Below, one piece after another: positions 6,195 to 6,774 of a DNA stretch of 6,774 nt. A program made the position numbers and the translations under genes. The stretch comes from Deltaproteobacteria bacterium. Its GTDB lineage: Bacteria; Desulfobacterota; Desulfobacteria; Desulfobacterales; C00003060. The notes below the pieces were generated by a model. That model saw only the letters and a list, made by a program, of their open reading frames with translations. It made no database searches and was not told where the DNA came from. Location of the stretch: NCBI GenBank assembly GCA_019309815.1, contig JAFDFO010000233.1, positions 1 through 6,774 of the forward strand, in the 5' to 3' direction. Within the stretch, counting starts at the first letter, position 1; every line of letters begins with the position of its first letter.

Positions 6195-6774
6195 CTAATT
6201 GGCCCGATGTCTTTTGCTGATGGCCTCTCTAAACAACATGAGCTCTGAAATAACGGCCTTGGTGATATTGTAATTCAATGCCGTGGAAATGCCTTTCCTT
6301 GATATGTCTTTTCGCAACTTGTCACTCTCAATCAATTCCTCTATTGCTCTAATCACTTCATTGGCATCCTGAGTATTAACCAGCAAGGTATTGCCACGGT
6401 GCGTTGCATACTCTGATGTGCCGCAGTTTCCTGGAAGAATTGTGGCACAACCACATGCCATAGCTTCCAAGCCAGCTCGTCCAAAGGCCTGGTATTCAGA
6501 AAGATCGATGAAAATGTCTATATGCCGCAGAAGATCAGCCACCTCTTCTCTAATCAATATGCCTCGGTGGTCAAATACGAAGTCGCGAGGGAGCCTAAGG
6601 AATTGGGGGTCGTCTGATTCACAGCCAAAAATAGTGACAGCCACCCTGTCTCCATATTTCTTCTTTACGGATTTCAGGACTCGCATTGTCTTCTCTGGTG
6701 AACGCCGCGGTGTTTTCGGACGAACCATTGCAGCAATCGTCACAGGACCTTCATCACCGTTAGGACTCAAATTA
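6195..6774 (-). CDS. GT4-family glycosyltransferase, C-terminal part (N-terminus beyond right edge)
   Basis: The frame is open to the right edge, and about 193 C-terminal residues are visible. This is the nucleotide-sugar-binding half of a GT-B fold enzyme. Counting from TTG at 6770: 'TIAAMVRPKTPRRSPEK' (11-27) is the first strand and phosphate-contact loop of the domain; 'DRVAVTIFG' (41-49) follows; 'IREEVADLLRHIDIFIDLSE' (73-92) leads into the signature 'YQAFGRAGLEAMACG' (93-107) and 'NTLLVNTQDANEV' (127-139). In canonical GT4 enzymes the signature is E-x7-E. Here the second Glu (102) is present but the first position is Gln94. I recall this Q-A-F-G-R form in other polysaccharide-cluster GT4 enzymes. 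The C-terminal helix 'AVISELMLFREA' crosses back as usual. The TTG at 6770 is only an internal Leu, not a start. It probably adds a sugar to a lipid-linked glycan at the cytoplasmic membrane face; donor and linkage unknown. Confidence 0.88.
   Translation of the reverse strand, partial: NLSPNGDEGPVTIAAMVRPKTPRRSPEKTMRVLKSVKKKYGDRVAVTIFGCESDDPQFLRLPRDFVFDHRGILIREEVADLLRHIDIFIDLSEYQAFGRAGLEAMACGCATILPGNCGTSEYATHRGNTLLVNTQDANEVIRAIEELIESDKLRKDISRKGISTALNYNITKAVISELMLFREAISKRHRAN

Noticed and set aside
6768..6770. TTG at 6770 as the start of the glycosyltransferase
   Set aside because: The frame stays open to the right edge and only the C-terminal half of a GT-B enzyme is visible, so this codon is internal.

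Overview
The window is a stretch of a bacterial surface-polysaccharide (O-antigen, exopolysaccharide or capsule type) gene cluster. Every gene I can support is on the minus strand, so transcription runs from the right edge to the left edge. Moderate base composition, envelope-directed genes and Shine-Dalgarno starts point to a Gram-negative-type bacterium. I associate this gene mix with deltaproteobacteria-like or Nitrospirota-like lineages, but the sequence does not settle the taxon.

In order of transcription: (1) 6774-6195, the C-terminal part of a GT4 glycosyltransferase whose N-terminus lies beyond the right edge; (2) 6154-5969, a short reading frame that looks like the N-terminal stub of a polytopic membrane glycosyltransferase (DUF2142/PMT-like 'PDE..H' motif) that stops after about 60 codons; (3) 5923-5144, a compact SAM-dependent methyltransferase with a GTG start; (4) 5143-4886, a 258-base gap without a convincing gene; (5) 4885-2879, a five-TM membrane protein with a periplasmic sulfatase/EptA-like catalytic domain and a C-terminal beta-sandwich; (6) 2841-2641, a 66-residue exported or membrane microprotein with the motif YLDPGTGS; (7) 2639-1221, a two-domain protein with a kinase-like N-terminal half and a SAM methyltransferase C-terminal half (NoeA-type in my recollection), starting one base after the microprotein's stop; (8) 1155-1, a second, diverged copy of the sulfatase/EptA-like membrane protein, starting at TTG and running off the left edge. 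That last gene has no stop inside the window and is easily missed, but it aligns along its whole visible length with gene 5.

The left two thirds form a compact unit: two paralogous envelope transferases flank a microprotein and a kinase-like/methyltransferase fusion. Together with the glycosyltransferase and the first methyltransferase, the likely theme is building a glycan and decorating it with methyl and phospho-alcohol-type groups, with the two alkaline-phosphatase-fold enzymes acting on the periplasmic face. Substrates cannot be read from the sequence. No tRNA, rRNA, CRISPR array, insertion sequence or convincing intrinsic terminator was seen.
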